Source: Streptomyces sp. MBT65
GTDB taxonomy: Bacteria > Actinomycetota > Actinomycetes > Streptomycetales > Streptomycetaceae
Length of the DNA stretch: 64,000 nucleotides
Direction of reading: 5' to 3'
NCBI RefSeq assembly: GCF_016612545.1
Contig: NZ_JAENRY010000002.1
Coordinates: 62,001 to 126,000, forward strand
Both the position numbers and the translations under genes were made by a program. This document shows, one piece after another, positions 42,850 through 51,595 of the stretch. The first letter of the stretch is position 1. Each line of letters opens with the position of its first letter. The notes under the pieces were generated by a model. It did not search any database, had not been told where the DNA came from, and saw nothing but the letters and a program-made list of their open reading frames with translations.

Positions 42850-43305
42850 GCGTCACCGGGGGCCGGGCAACGTGCCCGTGGTCGGCCGAACTCCGAGGGA
42901 TGGAAGGCTCGTTGCCCACCATGTCCGCGCCGAGGCAGGCCCTGCCGAGTGCCGGCTCTCCGGCGACCCGCCGCGGACGGACTGCCGCCCCCGGCTTCCG
43001 CACCGTCGCCTTCTGGAAGGGGCGTCCCTCCTTCGGGACCGGCCTTTGAGGGACCGGCCCGATCGCGGCCCGGATCGTGGCCGAAACCGGCCGATCGCGA
43101 TCCCGGGCAACCGCAACGGGTCGATCATGACCGCGGCCAGGTGGGCGCCCTACCTCGCCCTGGACAAGGGACGGCCCCCGGCACGACACTTTGGCAGACC
43201 GATGAGACCTGTCTGAAACATTGTCGTCGTTTCCCTGAAGTGTTAGCGTCCGGATGGCGGGCATTCAGTTGAATGCGTTAGCTATTCCGCTCCAGGACGG
43301 TGACC
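42850..43305. other. 456-base intergenic stretch without a supported gene
   Basis: Short open frames run in several directions but none has coding character, a ribosome site or recognisable residues. The left 350 bases are GC-rich and featureless to me; the right end carries a cluster operator in front of the GH1-like gene. Confidence 0.6.
43267..43287. promoter_or_regulatory. AT-rich cluster operator upstream of the GH1-like gene
   Basis: AGTTGAATGC (43267-43276) directly followed by GTTAGCTATTC, core TTAGCTA 43278-43284; GAAT...ATTC forms the outer inverted repeat. It lies 19 bases before the start codon. Confidence 0.6.
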
Positions 43306-44715
43306 ATGAGCGATGGTTTCCTGCATGAGTCCTTCCACGGTGTCGACTGGGGAGTCGCCACCGCGGACGCCATCGCGGCCCCGCCGCCGCCCCTGGCGGA
43401 GCGCGGGGGCCACTTCCGGCAGTGGACCGACGACATCCGGCATCTGGTCGGCGTCACACCCGACACGCACCGGATGGTCGCCGGCTGGCCCCTCCTCCAG
43501 CCCGACGGACCCGACAGCTGGGACCGCGCGGCCCTGGACCGCTGCGACCGCGAGCTCGACTCCCTGCTCGCCCTCGGCCTGCGCCCGTGTCTCACCCTGT
43601 TCGACCGGTCGCTGCCGCCCTGGCTGGAGGACGCCGGAGGCTGGCTGGAGCGCGACACCGCCGAGCACTTCGCCGCCTTCGCCGCTGAACTGGGCCGCCG
43701 CTACGGCGACCGCGTGACCCGCTGGATCACCTCCACCGACCTGGCCGGACCCACCCTCGCCGACCATGTGGCCGGGATGTACACACCGGGCCGAGGCATC
43801 GGACGCGCGGGCCTGCCCGCGGTCCACCACATCCTGCTCGCCAACGGACTCGCCACCCGCGCTCTCCGCGCGGCCGGTGCCGGCGGCCGGATCGGGACCA
43901 CGGTCACCCTCGTCGGCGGCTACCCGGCCACCGAGGACCCCTTCGACCGGCTCGCCCTGGACCGCCTGCTGAGCTGGACGAACCGACTCTTCCTCGACCC
44001 CCTGCTGCTCGGCGAGCACATGGTGACCGAGGACGACGTCGCACCGATCGAGGACACCGGCTGTGTGCGCCCCGGGGACCTGGACGTCATCGCCACCCCA
44101 CAGGACCTTCTCGGCCTGTCCTGGCACACCCCGTTCCGCGTCACCGCACCGGAGAACCTCGCCCGCGCGCTGCCGGCCGACAAATGCCAGAGCAGGCTCA
44201 ACGAGGTCAACCGTCTCCTCGTCGGCCTGGGCTTCGCGGTCGTCCCCTTCGACGACGTGGAGACGACGGCGTACGGCTGGCCCCTCCTCCCCGAGGGCCT
44301 GGCCGACGCGGTCGCGGACCTCCACGACCTCTACGGCGAACTGCTGCCGCCGCTGTCCGTCGTCGACAACGGCATGGGCGATCTGGACCTCGTCGACGAG
44401 GCCGGCTACAGCGACGACGCCCGCCGCCGGTCCCTGCTGCGCGCCAGGCTGTCCTGGCTGGGCCGGGTCATCGAGCGCGGCGTGGACGTCTGCGGCTACG
44501 AGTACTGGTCGGTGCTCGACAACCTGGAGGCGAAGTTCCGCTACACCCGCCTCTACGCGATGGCCGTCCCCGACCACGAGCCGCCGCCGCGCCCGCCGAT
44601 GCCCTCGGACTGGCTGCGGGCCGGAGCCTTCGCCGGCCCCGAGGCACCGGGCCCGGGGCCCGGGCTCACCCTGGTCCCGCCCGGCCCCGGGGATCAGCGG
44701 GTCGGAGCCTCGTAG
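43306..44715 (+). CDS. GH1-like (beta-glucosidase fold) protein with altered active site
   Basis: 469 residues. The GH1 barrel is recognisable from FHGVDWGVATADAI at the start, RRYGDRVTRWITSTDLAGP (about 131-149), the late GVDVCGYEYWSVLDNLEAKF, and length. The acid/base motif W-x-T-x-N-E-P reads W140-I-T-S-T144-D145-L146, and the nucleophile motif TENG reads VDNG with Asp354. Both catalytic Glu are thus Asp. It may act on an unusual glycoconjugate or CoA-linked ring, or be a binding protein. Alone under its own cluster operator; the 3' end overlaps the MaoC gene by 22 bases. Confidence 0.75.
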   Translation: MSDGFLHESFHGVDWGVATADAIAAPPPPLAERGGHFRQWTDDIRHLVGVTPDTHRMVAGWPLLQPDGPDSWDRAALDRCDRELDSLLALGLRPCLTLFDRSLPPWLEDAGGWLERDTAEHFAAFAAELGRRYGDRVTRWITSTDLAGPTLADHVAGMYTPGRGIGRAGLPAVHHILLANGLATRALRAAGAGGRIGTTVTLVGGYPATEDPFDRLALDRLLSWTNRLFLDPLLLGEHMVTEDDVAPIEDTGCVRPGDLDVIATPQDLLGLSWHTPFRVTAPENLARALPADKCQSRLNEVNRLLVGLGFAVVPFDDVETTAYGWPLLPEGLADAVADLHDLYGELLPPLSVVDNGMGDLDLVDEAGYSDDARRRSLLRARLSWLGRVIERGVDVCGYEYWSVLDNLEAKFRYTRLYAMAVPDHEPPPRPPMPSDWLRAGAFAGPEAPGPGPGLTLVPPGPGDQRVGAS

Positions 44716-45194
44716 TCCCGGCCCCGGATCAGCCGCACCGGCGTGTAGACGAGCACGTCCTCGTCCCGCTGGTTGCGTACGGTGATCCGGCTGGTGACCA
44801 CGCCCCGGCCGGGTTTCCCGGACGGCCGGGAGGCGGTGGTCTCGACGACGGCGTACAGCGTGTCGCCGACATAGACAGGGCCCTGCACGGTCATTTCCAT
44901 GTGCAGGAACGCCAGCCCGGTCCCGTGCAGCACGTTCGTCTGGAGTACGAGACCTTCCGCGATGCAGTACGTCAACGCGCCCGGGACCAGCCGTCCCGTG
45001 TAGCCCCCGTCGGCCGCGTGCGAGGCGTCCCAGAAGAGCGGCTCGTTGAAGCCGCCCCAGGTGACGAAGTTGACCAGGTCGGTCTCGGTGACCGTGCGGC
45101 GGGCGGTCCGGAAGATCTGTCCGACCGGCATCTCCTCGTAGGTCAACCCCCGTACCAGCGGCGGGATGTCGGTGCGGGTCTGCTCTGCTGTCAT
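44694..45194 (-). CDS. MaoC-like hotdog dehydratase
   Basis: 166 residues from ATG 45194. Single hotdog with VTETDLVNFVTWGGFNEPLFWD, RLVPGALTYCIAEGL and the C-terminal beta strands VGDTLYAVVETTASR. The catalytic Asp-His of R-specific hydratases is replaced by Asn-Glu/Asp in FNEPLFWD, so function may be a variant hydratase or a thioester-binding role. It follows a crotonase gene by 26 bases. Confidence 0.82.
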   Translation of the reverse strand: MTAEQTRTDIPPLVRGLTYEEMPVGQIFRTARRTVTETDLVNFVTWGGFNEPLFWDASHAADGGYTGRLVPGALTYCIAEGLVLQTNVLHGTGLAFLHMEMTVQGPVYVGDTLYAVVETTASRPSGKPGRGVVTSRITVRNQRDEDVLVYTPVRLIRGRDYEAPTR

Positions 45195-45220
45195 CGGGCG
45201 CTCCTCGTGCGTACGGGCGG

Positions 45221-46042
45221 TCACAGATCGATCGGGTGCTTGTCGCCGACGCCCTCGAAGTCGGGGGCGCGCTTCTCGCGATGCGCGGCGAGTCCCTCGA
45301 CGACCTCGTGCCCGCCGAACCCGAAGAACTCCAGCCCTAGTGAGGCCTCGAAGAGCGGCTGGGCCGTGCGGTACCAGTGGTTGAGGGACCGCTTGGTCCA
45401 GCTGATGGCGCTGGCCGGACCGGCGGCCAGCAGGGACGCGACCCGCAGCCCCTCGGCGTGCACGTCCTCGTCGTCGACGCACTTCGACACCAGGCCGATC
45501 CGCTCGGCCTCCTCGCCGGTGAGCGCCTCGCAGGTCAGCAGGTAGTACTTGGCCTTGGCCATCCCGCACAGCAGCGGCCAGCAGATGGCCGCGTGATCGC
45601 CGGCCGCCACCCCGAGCCGGGTGTGCCCGTCGACGATCTTCGCCTTGCGTCCGGCGATCGAGATGTCCGCGAGCATGCCGACGACCAGCCCCGCACCGAC
45701 CGCCGGTCCGTGGATCGCGGAGACCACGGGCTTCGAGCAGTTGATCACCCCGTAGACCATGTCCCGTGCCTCCCGCATCGTCCGGGCGCGCACGGCGTAG
45801 TCCTCCGTCATGGCCTCGATGGAGTCGAAGGTCCCGCCGGCCGAGAAGGCCTTGCCAGCTCCCTGGACCAGTACCGCGCGGGTCTGCTCGTCCCGGTCGA
45901 CGACCGGCCAGACATCCGCCAGCTCGCCGTGCATGCGCGGATCTACGGCGTTGAGGTTCGGTGCGTCGAGCACGATGCGCAGCACACCGGGCGCGGGCCG
46001 CTCGAAGGTCAGACTCGTGAACGGGGCGTAGGAATCGGTCAC
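45221..46042 (-). CDS. Crotonase-family protein, non-canonical active site
   Basis: 273 residues from GTG 46042 (AGGAG six bases upstream). The crotonase fold shows [17 protein letters not shown] and [14 protein letters not shown]; the catalytic regions read [16 protein letters not shown] and [20 protein letters not shown], with no Glu at either classical site. The Gly-Asp-His cluster resembles the protein at 41092 (VAGDGGALVLPL), which suggests a shared chemistry. Promoter region carries an AT-rich operator. Confidence 0.86.
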   Translation of the reverse strand: MTDSYAPFTSLTFERPAPGVLRIVLDAPNLNAVDPRMHGELADVWPVVDRDEQTRAVLVQGAGKAFSAGGTFDSIEAMTEDYAVRARTMREARDMVYGVINCSKPVVSAIHGPAVGAGLVVGMLADISIAGRKAKIVDGHTRLGVAAGDHAAICWPLLCGMAKAKYYLLTCEALTGEEAERIGLVSKCVDDEDVHAEGLRVASLLAAGPASAISWTKRSLNHWYRTAQPLFEASLGLEFFGFGGHEVVEGLAAHREKRAPDFEGVGDKHPIDL

Positions 46043-46057
46043 GTCGCACTCCTGGTG

Positions 46058-46093
46058 TATTCAGTGCGGATACTATAATTATCTAACTGTATC
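46058..46093. promoter_or_regulatory. AT-rich cluster operator between divergent crotonase and dehydrogenase operons
   Basis: TATTCAGTGCG (46058-46068) then CTATAATTATCTAACTG (46073-46089), core TTATCTA 46079-46085. The extended arrangement is repeated nearly base for base at 57178-57213. Confidence 0.65.
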
Positions 46094-46150
46094 GAGGGGC
46101 GGGCGGCAAGCGGCCGGTACCCGTGCCGTACCGAGGACGGGAAGCTCGGC

Positions 46151-47272
46151 ATGGATCTCACCTTCAGCGAGGAACAGGACGAACTGCGCAAGGTCGTACG
46201 GTCGTTCCTCACCCGGCACGCCACCGAGGCGGACGTGCGCCGCCTGGCCGCCGACCCGCGCGGCTACGACGTGGTCGTGTGGCGCCGCCTGGCCACGGAG
46301 ATCGGACTGCAAGGACTCGCCGTACCGGAGGAGTACGGCGGCTCGGGCTTCGGCTACGTCGACCTCGGCGTCGTCTTCGAGGAAGCGGGCCGCGCCCTGC
46401 TGTGTGCCCCGTACTTCGCCACCGTCGCCCTGGCCGCCGAGGCACTGCTGCGCTGCGACGACGAGGCCGCCCGCGCCGAGCTGCTGCCCGGCATCGCCGC
46501 CGGCCGGACGCTGGCCACTCTCGCGCTCACCGAGGACGAAGGACGCTGGGACGCCCCGGGCATCCGCCTCAACGCCCTTGAGGGACCGACCGGTTGGCGG
46601 CTCACGGGCGCCAAGACCTACGTCCCCGACGGACACCTCGCCGACCTGATCCTGGTCGCCGCCCGCACCCCCGCCGGCATCAGCCTCTTCGCGGTCGAGG
46701 CGGCCGACGCCCCAGGCCTCACCCGCACGCACCTCCCCACCCTCGACCAGACCCGCAAACAGGCGCGCATCACCTTCACGGACACCCCGGCCCGCCTGCT
46801 GGGCACCGACGGCACGGCCTGGCCGGTGCTCGAACGCACCCTCGCCACGGCCTCCGTCCTCCTGGCCGCCGAACAGGTCGGGGGAGCCGCAGCCGCTCTC
46901 GACATGGCGGTCGCGTACGCCAGGATCCGCGAGCAGTACGGCCGCCCCATCGGCTCCTTCCAGGGCATCAAGCACAAGTGCGCCGACATGCTCGTCGAGA
47001 TCGAGTCCGCCCGCTCGGCGGCCTACGCCGGACTGTGGGCCCTGGACGCCGGTGACGCCACGGAGATCGCCGTGACCGCCGCCGTCGCGCAGGCCTACTG
47101 CGCGGAGACGTTCACCAGGGTCGCCGCCGACACCATCCAGGTCCACGGCGGCATCGGCTTCACCTGGGAGCACCCCGCACACCTCTACCTCAAGCGCGCC
47201 AAGAGCTCCGAGGTGCTGCTCGGCACCCCCGCGTACCACCGGGAGCTGCTCGCGGCCCGGCTCGGCATCTGA
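46151..47272 (+). CDS. Acyl-CoA dehydrogenase, small subunit of a coupled pair
   Basis: 373 residues. MDLTFSEEQDELRKVVRSF, PEEYGGSGFGYVDLGVVFEE, then REQYGRPIGSFQGIKHKCADMLV and VHGGIGFTWEHPAHLYLKRAKSSEVLLG, ending RLGI. This is the short type without catalytic Glu arm, followed 18 bases later by a long-type dehydrogenase, so the two probably form a heterotetramer. Here the short gene comes first, the reverse of 24436-26768. Confidence 0.92.
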   Translation: MDLTFSEEQDELRKVVRSFLTRHATEADVRRLAADPRGYDVVVWRRLATEIGLQGLAVPEEYGGSGFGYVDLGVVFEEAGRALLCAPYFATVALAAEALLRCDDEAARAELLPGIAAGRTLATLALTEDEGRWDAPGIRLNALEGPTGWRLTGAKTYVPDGHLADLILVAARTPAGISLFAVEAADAPGLTRTHLPTLDQTRKQARITFTDTPARLLGTDGTAWPVLERTLATASVLLAAEQVGGAAAALDMAVAYARIREQYGRPIGSFQGIKHKCADMLVEIESARSAAYAGLWALDAGDATEIAVTAAVAQAYCAETFTRVAADTIQVHGGIGFTWEHPAHLYLKRAKSSEVLLGTPAYHRELLAARLGI

Positions 47273-47290
47273 CCCCCAGGAGAAGCAGAC

Positions 47291-48469
47291 ATGGAAGTGG
47301 ACTTCGGGCCCGCCGTACGCGACTTCCGCGACGAACTGCGGGACTGGTTCGCGGACCACCTCGTGGGGGAGTTCGCCGAGCACCGGGGCGTGGGCGGCCC
47401 CACCGACGGCGCCGCCTGGGACGTACGCCTCGCCTGGGACCGCGAGCTGTCGGCCGGGAACTGGCTGGGCGTGGGCTGGCCGAAGGAGTACGGCGGACGC
47501 GGCCTCGGACTGCTCGAGGAGATCGTCTTCGAGTACGAGTACGCCCGCGCGAACGCCCCCTACCGCGCCACCGTCAACGCCCTCGACCTGCTCGGCCCGC
47601 TGCTCCTCGCGACGGGCGACGAGGCCCAGAAGAAGCGCTTCCTGCCCCCGATCCTCGCCGTCGAGGAACTCTGGGGACAGGGCTTCAGCGAACCCGGCGC
47701 GGGCTCCGACCTGGCGTCCGTCCGCACCCGCGCCGAACGCGACGGCGACCAGTGGGTGGTCAACGGGCAGAAGGTGTGGACCTCGTTCGGCATCCACGCC
47801 GACTGGCTCTACGTCCTCACCCGCACCGACCCCGACTCCCGGCGCCACAAAGGCCTGACCCTGCTCCTCGTCCCGACCGACCAGCCCGGCGTGGAGATCC
47901 GTCCCATCCGCAACCTCGCAGGCCAGGACGAGTTCGCCGAGGTGTTCCTCTCCGACGCGCGCACCGGCGCGGACATGGCCGTCGGCGAGGTCGGCCAGGG
48001 CTGGCGCACCGCGATGGCCACCCTCGGCATCGAACGCGGCACCACCCTGCTGCCCCAGCAACTCGGCTTCGAGCGCGAGGCCGAGGCACTGATCGAACTG
48101 GCCCGCGCCCGGGGCGCGTTGGACGACCCCATGCTGCGCCGCCGGATCCTGGACGCCTGGATCTCCGTACGCATCATGCGCACCACCAACCTGCGCACCC
48201 TCGCCGAACTGACCGCCGGCCGCACACCCGGCGCGCAGGCCACCACGGCGAAGCTGTACGCCTCGACACGGCACCAGCAACTCGGCCACCTGGCCATGGA
48301 GTTGGCCGGACCCGCCGGACAGATCGTCGGCGAGGACTACGAACTCGACACCCGGCAGCGCTCGTTCCTGCTCTCCCTCGCGGAGACGATCTACGGCGGT
48401 TCGAGCGAGATCCAGCGCAACATCATCGGCGAACAGCTCCTAGGTCTGCCCAAGGAGCCGCGCCCATGA
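47291..48469 (+). CDS. Acyl-CoA dehydrogenase, large subunit of a coupled pair
   Basis: 392 residues. GFSEPGAGSDLASVRTRAER, VNGQKVWTSFGIHADWLYVL, and at the C-terminus ETIYGGSSEIQRNIIGEQLLGLPKEPRP. Long type, expected to supply the catalytic base in the pair with the preceding gene. The stop overlaps the start of the SnoaL-like gene (ATGA). Confidence 0.93.
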   Translation: MEVDFGPAVRDFRDELRDWFADHLVGEFAEHRGVGGPTDGAAWDVRLAWDRELSAGNWLGVGWPKEYGGRGLGLLEEIVFEYEYARANAPYRATVNALDLLGPLLLATGDEAQKKRFLPPILAVEELWGQGFSEPGAGSDLASVRTRAERDGDQWVVNGQKVWTSFGIHADWLYVLTRTDPDSRRHKGLTLLLVPTDQPGVEIRPIRNLAGQDEFAEVFLSDARTGADMAVGEVGQGWRTAMATLGIERGTTLLPQQLGFEREAEALIELARARGALDDPMLRRRILDAWISVRIMRTTNLRTLAELTAGRTPGAQATTAKLYASTRHQQLGHLAMELAGPAGQIVGEDYELDTRQRSFLLSLAETIYGGSSEIQRNIIGEQLLGLPKEPRP

Positions 48470-48978
48470 CCTCGATCGAGGACCGCCTCGACCGCGTCGA
48501 GTCGCACCAGGCCATCCAGCAACTGCCCATCCGCTACGCCCTGGCCGTCGACTCCCGCGACCTCGACGCCTGGGTCGGCTGCTTCCGCCCCGACGTCGAC
48601 ATGGGACGCCACGGCCGGGGACGGCAGGTCCTGCGGCAGCACATCGAGCCGCTGGTGCGCGGCTTTCACCGTTCGATACATCAAATCTGCGGCCACCGCA
48701 TCGAGTTCACCGGCCGCGACACCGCGACCGGCGCGGTCTACTGCCGCGCCGAGCACGAGGTGGGGGACCGCTGGATCGTGATGGCGATCTGCTACTTCGA
48801 CGAGTACGCGCGCGTGGACGGCGACTGGTACTTCTCCCGGCGCCGCGAACAGCACTGGTACGCGGCCGACGTGACCGACCGCCCGCAGGCGGTCGGATTC
48901 AACGGCTGGGAGGGCGCGGGAGAACCGGCACTGCCGGACGCCTTCCCCACCTGGACGCCCTTCTGGAAGGAGACGTGA
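48466..48978 (+). CDS. SnoaL/NTF2-like protein
   Basis: 170 residues. The N-terminus LDRVESHQAIQQLPIRYALAVDSRDLDAWVGCFRPDVDM is the SnoaL-4/NTF2-like helix set, and YFDEYARVDGDWYFSRRREQHWYA the terminal sheet. NTF2-fold proteins in catabolic clusters act as dehydratases, isomerases (ketosteroid-isomerase type) or cyclases. Overlapping starts on both sides (4 bases and 1 base) tie it to the dehydrogenase pair and the SDR. Confidence 0.85.
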   Translation: MTSIEDRLDRVESHQAIQQLPIRYALAVDSRDLDAWVGCFRPDVDMGRHGRGRQVLRQHIEPLVRGFHRSIHQICGHRIEFTGRDTATGAVYCRAEHEVGDRWIVMAICYFDEYARVDGDWYFSRRREQHWYAADVTDRPQAVGFNGWEGAGEPALPDAFPTWTPFWKET

Positions 48979-49733
48979 TGGCACGGTTGTCGAGCAGGAC
49001 GGCATTGGTCACCGGTGGAGGCCAGGGTGTGGGCCGTGGCATCGCCCTGGCGCTCGCGGGCGAGGGCGCGGCCGTGGTCATCACCGGCCGCACCGAGAGC
49101 AAGCTGAAGGACACCGCAGGGGAGATCGCCGAGCGCGGCGGGCGGGCGTACACCGTGGTCGGGGACGTGGGGGAGCGGGACGACATCGACCGGATGGTGG
49201 CCGAGACGGTACGGGAGTTCGGCGGCCTCGACGTGCTCGTCAACAACGCCCAGTCGTCGGTGCAGCGACCGCTGGAGAAGACGTCGTACGACGATGTCGA
49301 ACTCACCTACCGCAGCGGGCCGTTGGCCGTCTTCCACGCGATGCAGGCCGCCCTGCCCCACCTGCGGGAGAGCCGGGGCAGTGTGGTCAACCTCGGTTCC
49401 TCGGCGGCGGTGCAGGGCGAGGCGACCTTCGCGGCGTACGCCATGGCCAAGGAGGCGATCCGCGGTCTGAGTCGGGTCGCCGCGCGGGAGTGGGGGCCGT
49501 ACGGGATCCGGGTGAACGTCGTCTGCCCGGCCGCGCTCAGTCCGGCGGCGGAGGACTATCTGGCCGCGCATCCGCGGAAGGCGGAGGAACTGGCGCGGGA
49601 GATCCCGCTCGGCCGGCTCGGTGACCCGGAGGCGGACATCGGCCGGGCGGTGGCCGCGCTGGTCAGCGACGACATGGCGTATCTGACCGGCGCGACACTG
49701 ATGTTGGAGGGCGGCCGCACCCTCATCGGGTGA
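48978..49733 (+). CDS. SDR family oxidoreductase
   Basis: 251 residues from ATG 48978 (TGATG overlap). TGGGQGVGRGIALALAGEGA at about 12-31, VNNAQSSVQRPLEKT with Gln-Ser in place of the usual NNAG end, Ser in NLGSSAAVQGEATF and Tyr-Lys in YAMAKEAI. Likely dehydrogenates a hydroxyacyl-CoA produced after the dehydrogenase pair. Last gene of this rightward operon and convergent with a CoA-transferase. Confidence 0.9.
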   Translation: MARLSSRTALVTGGGQGVGRGIALALAGEGAAVVITGRTESKLKDTAGEIAERGGRAYTVVGDVGERDDIDRMVAETVREFGGLDVLVNNAQSSVQRPLEKTSYDDVELTYRSGPLAVFHAMQAALPHLRESRGSVVNLGSSAAVQGEATFAAYAMAKEAIRGLSRVAAREWGPYGIRVNVVCPAALSPAAEDYLAAHPRKAEELAREIPLGRLGDPEADIGRAVAALVSDDMAYLTGATLMLEGGRTLIG

Positions 49734-49738
49734 CGTCG

Positions 49739-50935
49739 CTACACGACGCCCCGCGCGCGCAGTCCAGCGAGCTGATCCTCCGTCACCTCCGCCAGCCTGC
49801 CCAGGACTTCGGCCGTGTGTTCGCCCAGCGCGGGCGGCGGGGCGTAACCCTCCACTGGGGTCGCCGACAGCCGTATCGGATTCGCGAGCAGCGGCAGTCG
49901 GCCCGACACCGGGTCGTCGATCTCGACCAGCATCTCCCGGTGTCGGATCTGGGGGTCGGCGAAGACCTCGGGCATTTCGTTGAACGGGCCCGCCGGCACG
50001 TCGTGTTCGTCCAGAAGGGCGAGCCACTCGTCCCGGGTCCGGGTCCGCATGATGCCTTCGAGCACCGGCAGGATCTCCTCCCGGTGGGTGATCCGGGCGG
50101 AGGTCGTGGCGAAGCGCGGGTCCTGGAGCAGGTCGGTGCGGTCGGCCGCCGCGCAGAACGCGGCGAACTGCTTGTCGTTGCCCGCGACGAGGAAGAGCGG
50201 CCTGTCCGCGCACTGGAAGGCCTGGGACGGGATCCCGCCGTAGCCGCCGTTGCCGCGGCGGCGCGGAACCTCCCCGGAGACCAGGTAGTTCATCGCGAAG
50301 TGCGACAGCGAGGCCAGCCCGCAGTCCAGCAGGGAGAGGTCGACGAACTGGCCCTCGCCGGTGGCGTCCCGGTGCCGCAGCGCCGCCAGGACGGCCGTCG
50401 AGGCGTACAGGCCGGTGAGGATGTCGACCATGCTGACGCCGACCTTCATCGGCTCGTCGGGGTGGCCGGAGACGCTCATCATCCCGGACATGGCCTGGAA
50501 GATGCCGTCGTAGCCGGGGCGCTGGGCGTACGGGCCGGTCTGGCCGAAGCCGGTGACCGACAGGTAGACCAGACGCGGGTTGAGCGCCAGCAGACTCTCG
50601 TGGTCGAGGCCGTACTTCGCCAGCGTCCCCGCGCGGAAGTTCTCCACCAGGACGTCCGAGCGGGCGGCGAGGGCGCGGATCAGCTCCTGCCCCTCGGCGG
50701 TCGCGTGGTTGACGGTCACGGACTGCTTGTTGCGGTTGCAGGAGAGGTAGAAGGCCGCGGCATCCGTTCCGGGGGCGAAGGGCGGACCGTACGTCCGTGA
50801 GTCGTCGCCGACGCCGGGCCGCTCGACCTTGATGACCTCCGCGCCGAGGTCGGCCAGCATCTGGGTGGCCAGCGGTGCCGCGAGGATGCGGGACAGGTCG
50901 AGGACGCGGATCCCGGCCAGGGCGGTCGACGGCAT
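49739..50935 (-). CDS. CaiB/BaiF-family CoA-transferase
   Basis: 398 residues from ATG 50935; an open upstream extension to 51022 crosses the AT-rich operator and is rejected. IRVLDLSRILAAPLATQMLADLGAEVIKVE, SVTVNHATAEGQELI, NFRAGTLAKYGLDHES, and catalytic Asp in VGVSMVDILTGLYAS (about 170). Monocistronic, divergent from the thioesterase operon. Second enzyme of its class in the cluster. Confidence 0.92.
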   Translation of the reverse strand: MPSTALAGIRVLDLSRILAAPLATQMLADLGAEVIKVERPGVGDDSRTYGPPFAPGTDAAAFYLSCNRNKQSVTVNHATAEGQELIRALAARSDVLVENFRAGTLAKYGLDHESLLALNPRLVYLSVTGFGQTGPYAQRPGYDGIFQAMSGMMSVSGHPDEPMKVGVSMVDILTGLYASTAVLAALRHRDATGEGQFVDLSLLDCGLASLSHFAMNYLVSGEVPRRRGNGGYGGIPSQAFQCADRPLFLVAGNDKQFAAFCAAADRTDLLQDPRFATTSARITHREEILPVLEGIMRTRTRDEWLALLDEHDVPAGPFNEMPEVFADPQIRHREMLVEIDDPVSGRLPLLANPIRLSATPVEGYAPPPALGEHTAEVLGRLAEVTEDQLAGLRARGVV

Positions 50936-50962
50936 CGGGGTCTCCCTCTGTTCACAGGCATC

Positions 50963-50987
50963 GAATGAGTTATATAAATAATACATC
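50963..50987. promoter_or_regulatory. AT-rich cluster operator upstream of the CoA-transferase
   Basis: GAATGAGTTATATAAATAATA; on the minus strand this reads TATAACTCATTC, core TAACT. It lies 28 bases upstream of the leftward gene. Confidence 0.55.
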
Positions 50988-51011
50988 TGGCGTGCCGGCT
51001 GCGCCTCGGAT

Positions 51012-51050
51012 GATTGCTTCAACTATCCAATTCATGTAACTATATGGATC
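51012..51050. promoter_or_regulatory. AT-rich cluster operator upstream of the thioesterase operon
   Basis: GATTGCTTCAAC (51012-51023) then TGTAACTATATGG, core TAACTATAT 51037-51045. The upstream GATTGnTTCAnC element is shared with the copy at 61474-61486. Confidence 0.6.
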
Positions 51051-51081
51051 GGCTGACCGGCCGAGACCGGAGGGCGTGCGG

Positions 51082-51591
51082 ATGACCGTCGCGGCGAGAC
51101 CCCTCACCGACCAGGAACAGCGCGAACGCCGCGAGTGGTTCCGGGCCCGCTGGGAGCGCGGCGTCGCGTTCAACCGCCTCTGTCGGCTGCGAATGGTCCG
51201 CTGGGACCCCGACGGCGTCGAGGTCGTCCTTCCCTACGCCGAGCAACTCACCGCCCACGAAGGCGTCTTCCACGGCGGAGTGCTCTCCGCGCTGATCGAC
51301 ACCGCGGGCGCGGGAGCCGTGATCGCCGGGCACGACTTCCAGAAGGGGAGTCTGCTCAGCACCGTCTCGATGTCGGTGCAGTACCTCGCACCCGCCCGGG
51401 GCTCGGAGGCCGTCGCGTACGCGCGCTGCGTCCGCCGGGGTCGCAGGCTGCACTTCGCCGACGTCGACGTGATGACCGACGGGGTCGTCTGCGCCCGGGG
51501 ACAGGTCGTGGTGACCATCTCCGGCGAGCGCCCGGGTGTCGGCGAACCCATCAACCCCATCGACGCCATCGAACCGCTGACCGAGGAGTGA
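51082..51591 (+). CDS. PaaI-type hotdog thioesterase
   Basis: 169 residues from ATG 51082 (GGAGG eight bases upstream; GTG 51076 is too close). VFHGGVLSALIDTAGAGAV (about 62-80) is the PaaI helix with its catalytic Asp, followed by SMSVQYLAPARGSEAVAYARCVRRGRRLHFADVDV. It hydrolyses aromatic or alicyclic acyl-CoAs, or rescues CoA. First gene of a six-gene operon. Confidence 0.88.
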   Translation: MTVAARPLTDQEQRERREWFRARWERGVAFNRLCRLRMVRWDPDGVEVVLPYAEQLTAHEGVFHGGVLSALIDTAGAGAVIAGHDFQKGSLLSTVSMSVQYLAPARGSEAVAYARCVRRGRRLHFADVDVMTDGVVCARGQVVVTISGERPGVGEPINPIDAIEPLTEE

Positions 51592-51595
51592 CGCG

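Noticed and set aside
42639..43272. Several overlapping open frames in the 42.9-43.3 kb gap
   Set aside because: No ribosome sites, no homology to known folds, and mutual overlap in both strands; treated as non-coding.
46079..48289. 736-codon open frame on the minus strand
   Set aside because: It lies opposite two clear acyl-CoA dehydrogenases; composition rich in Gly, Val and Ala with no motif.
50936..51022. N-terminal extension of the CoA-transferase to 51022
   Set aside because: The added residues are encoded by the AT-rich operator region and do not belong to the CaiB/BaiF fold, which starts at MPSTALAGIRVLDLSR.
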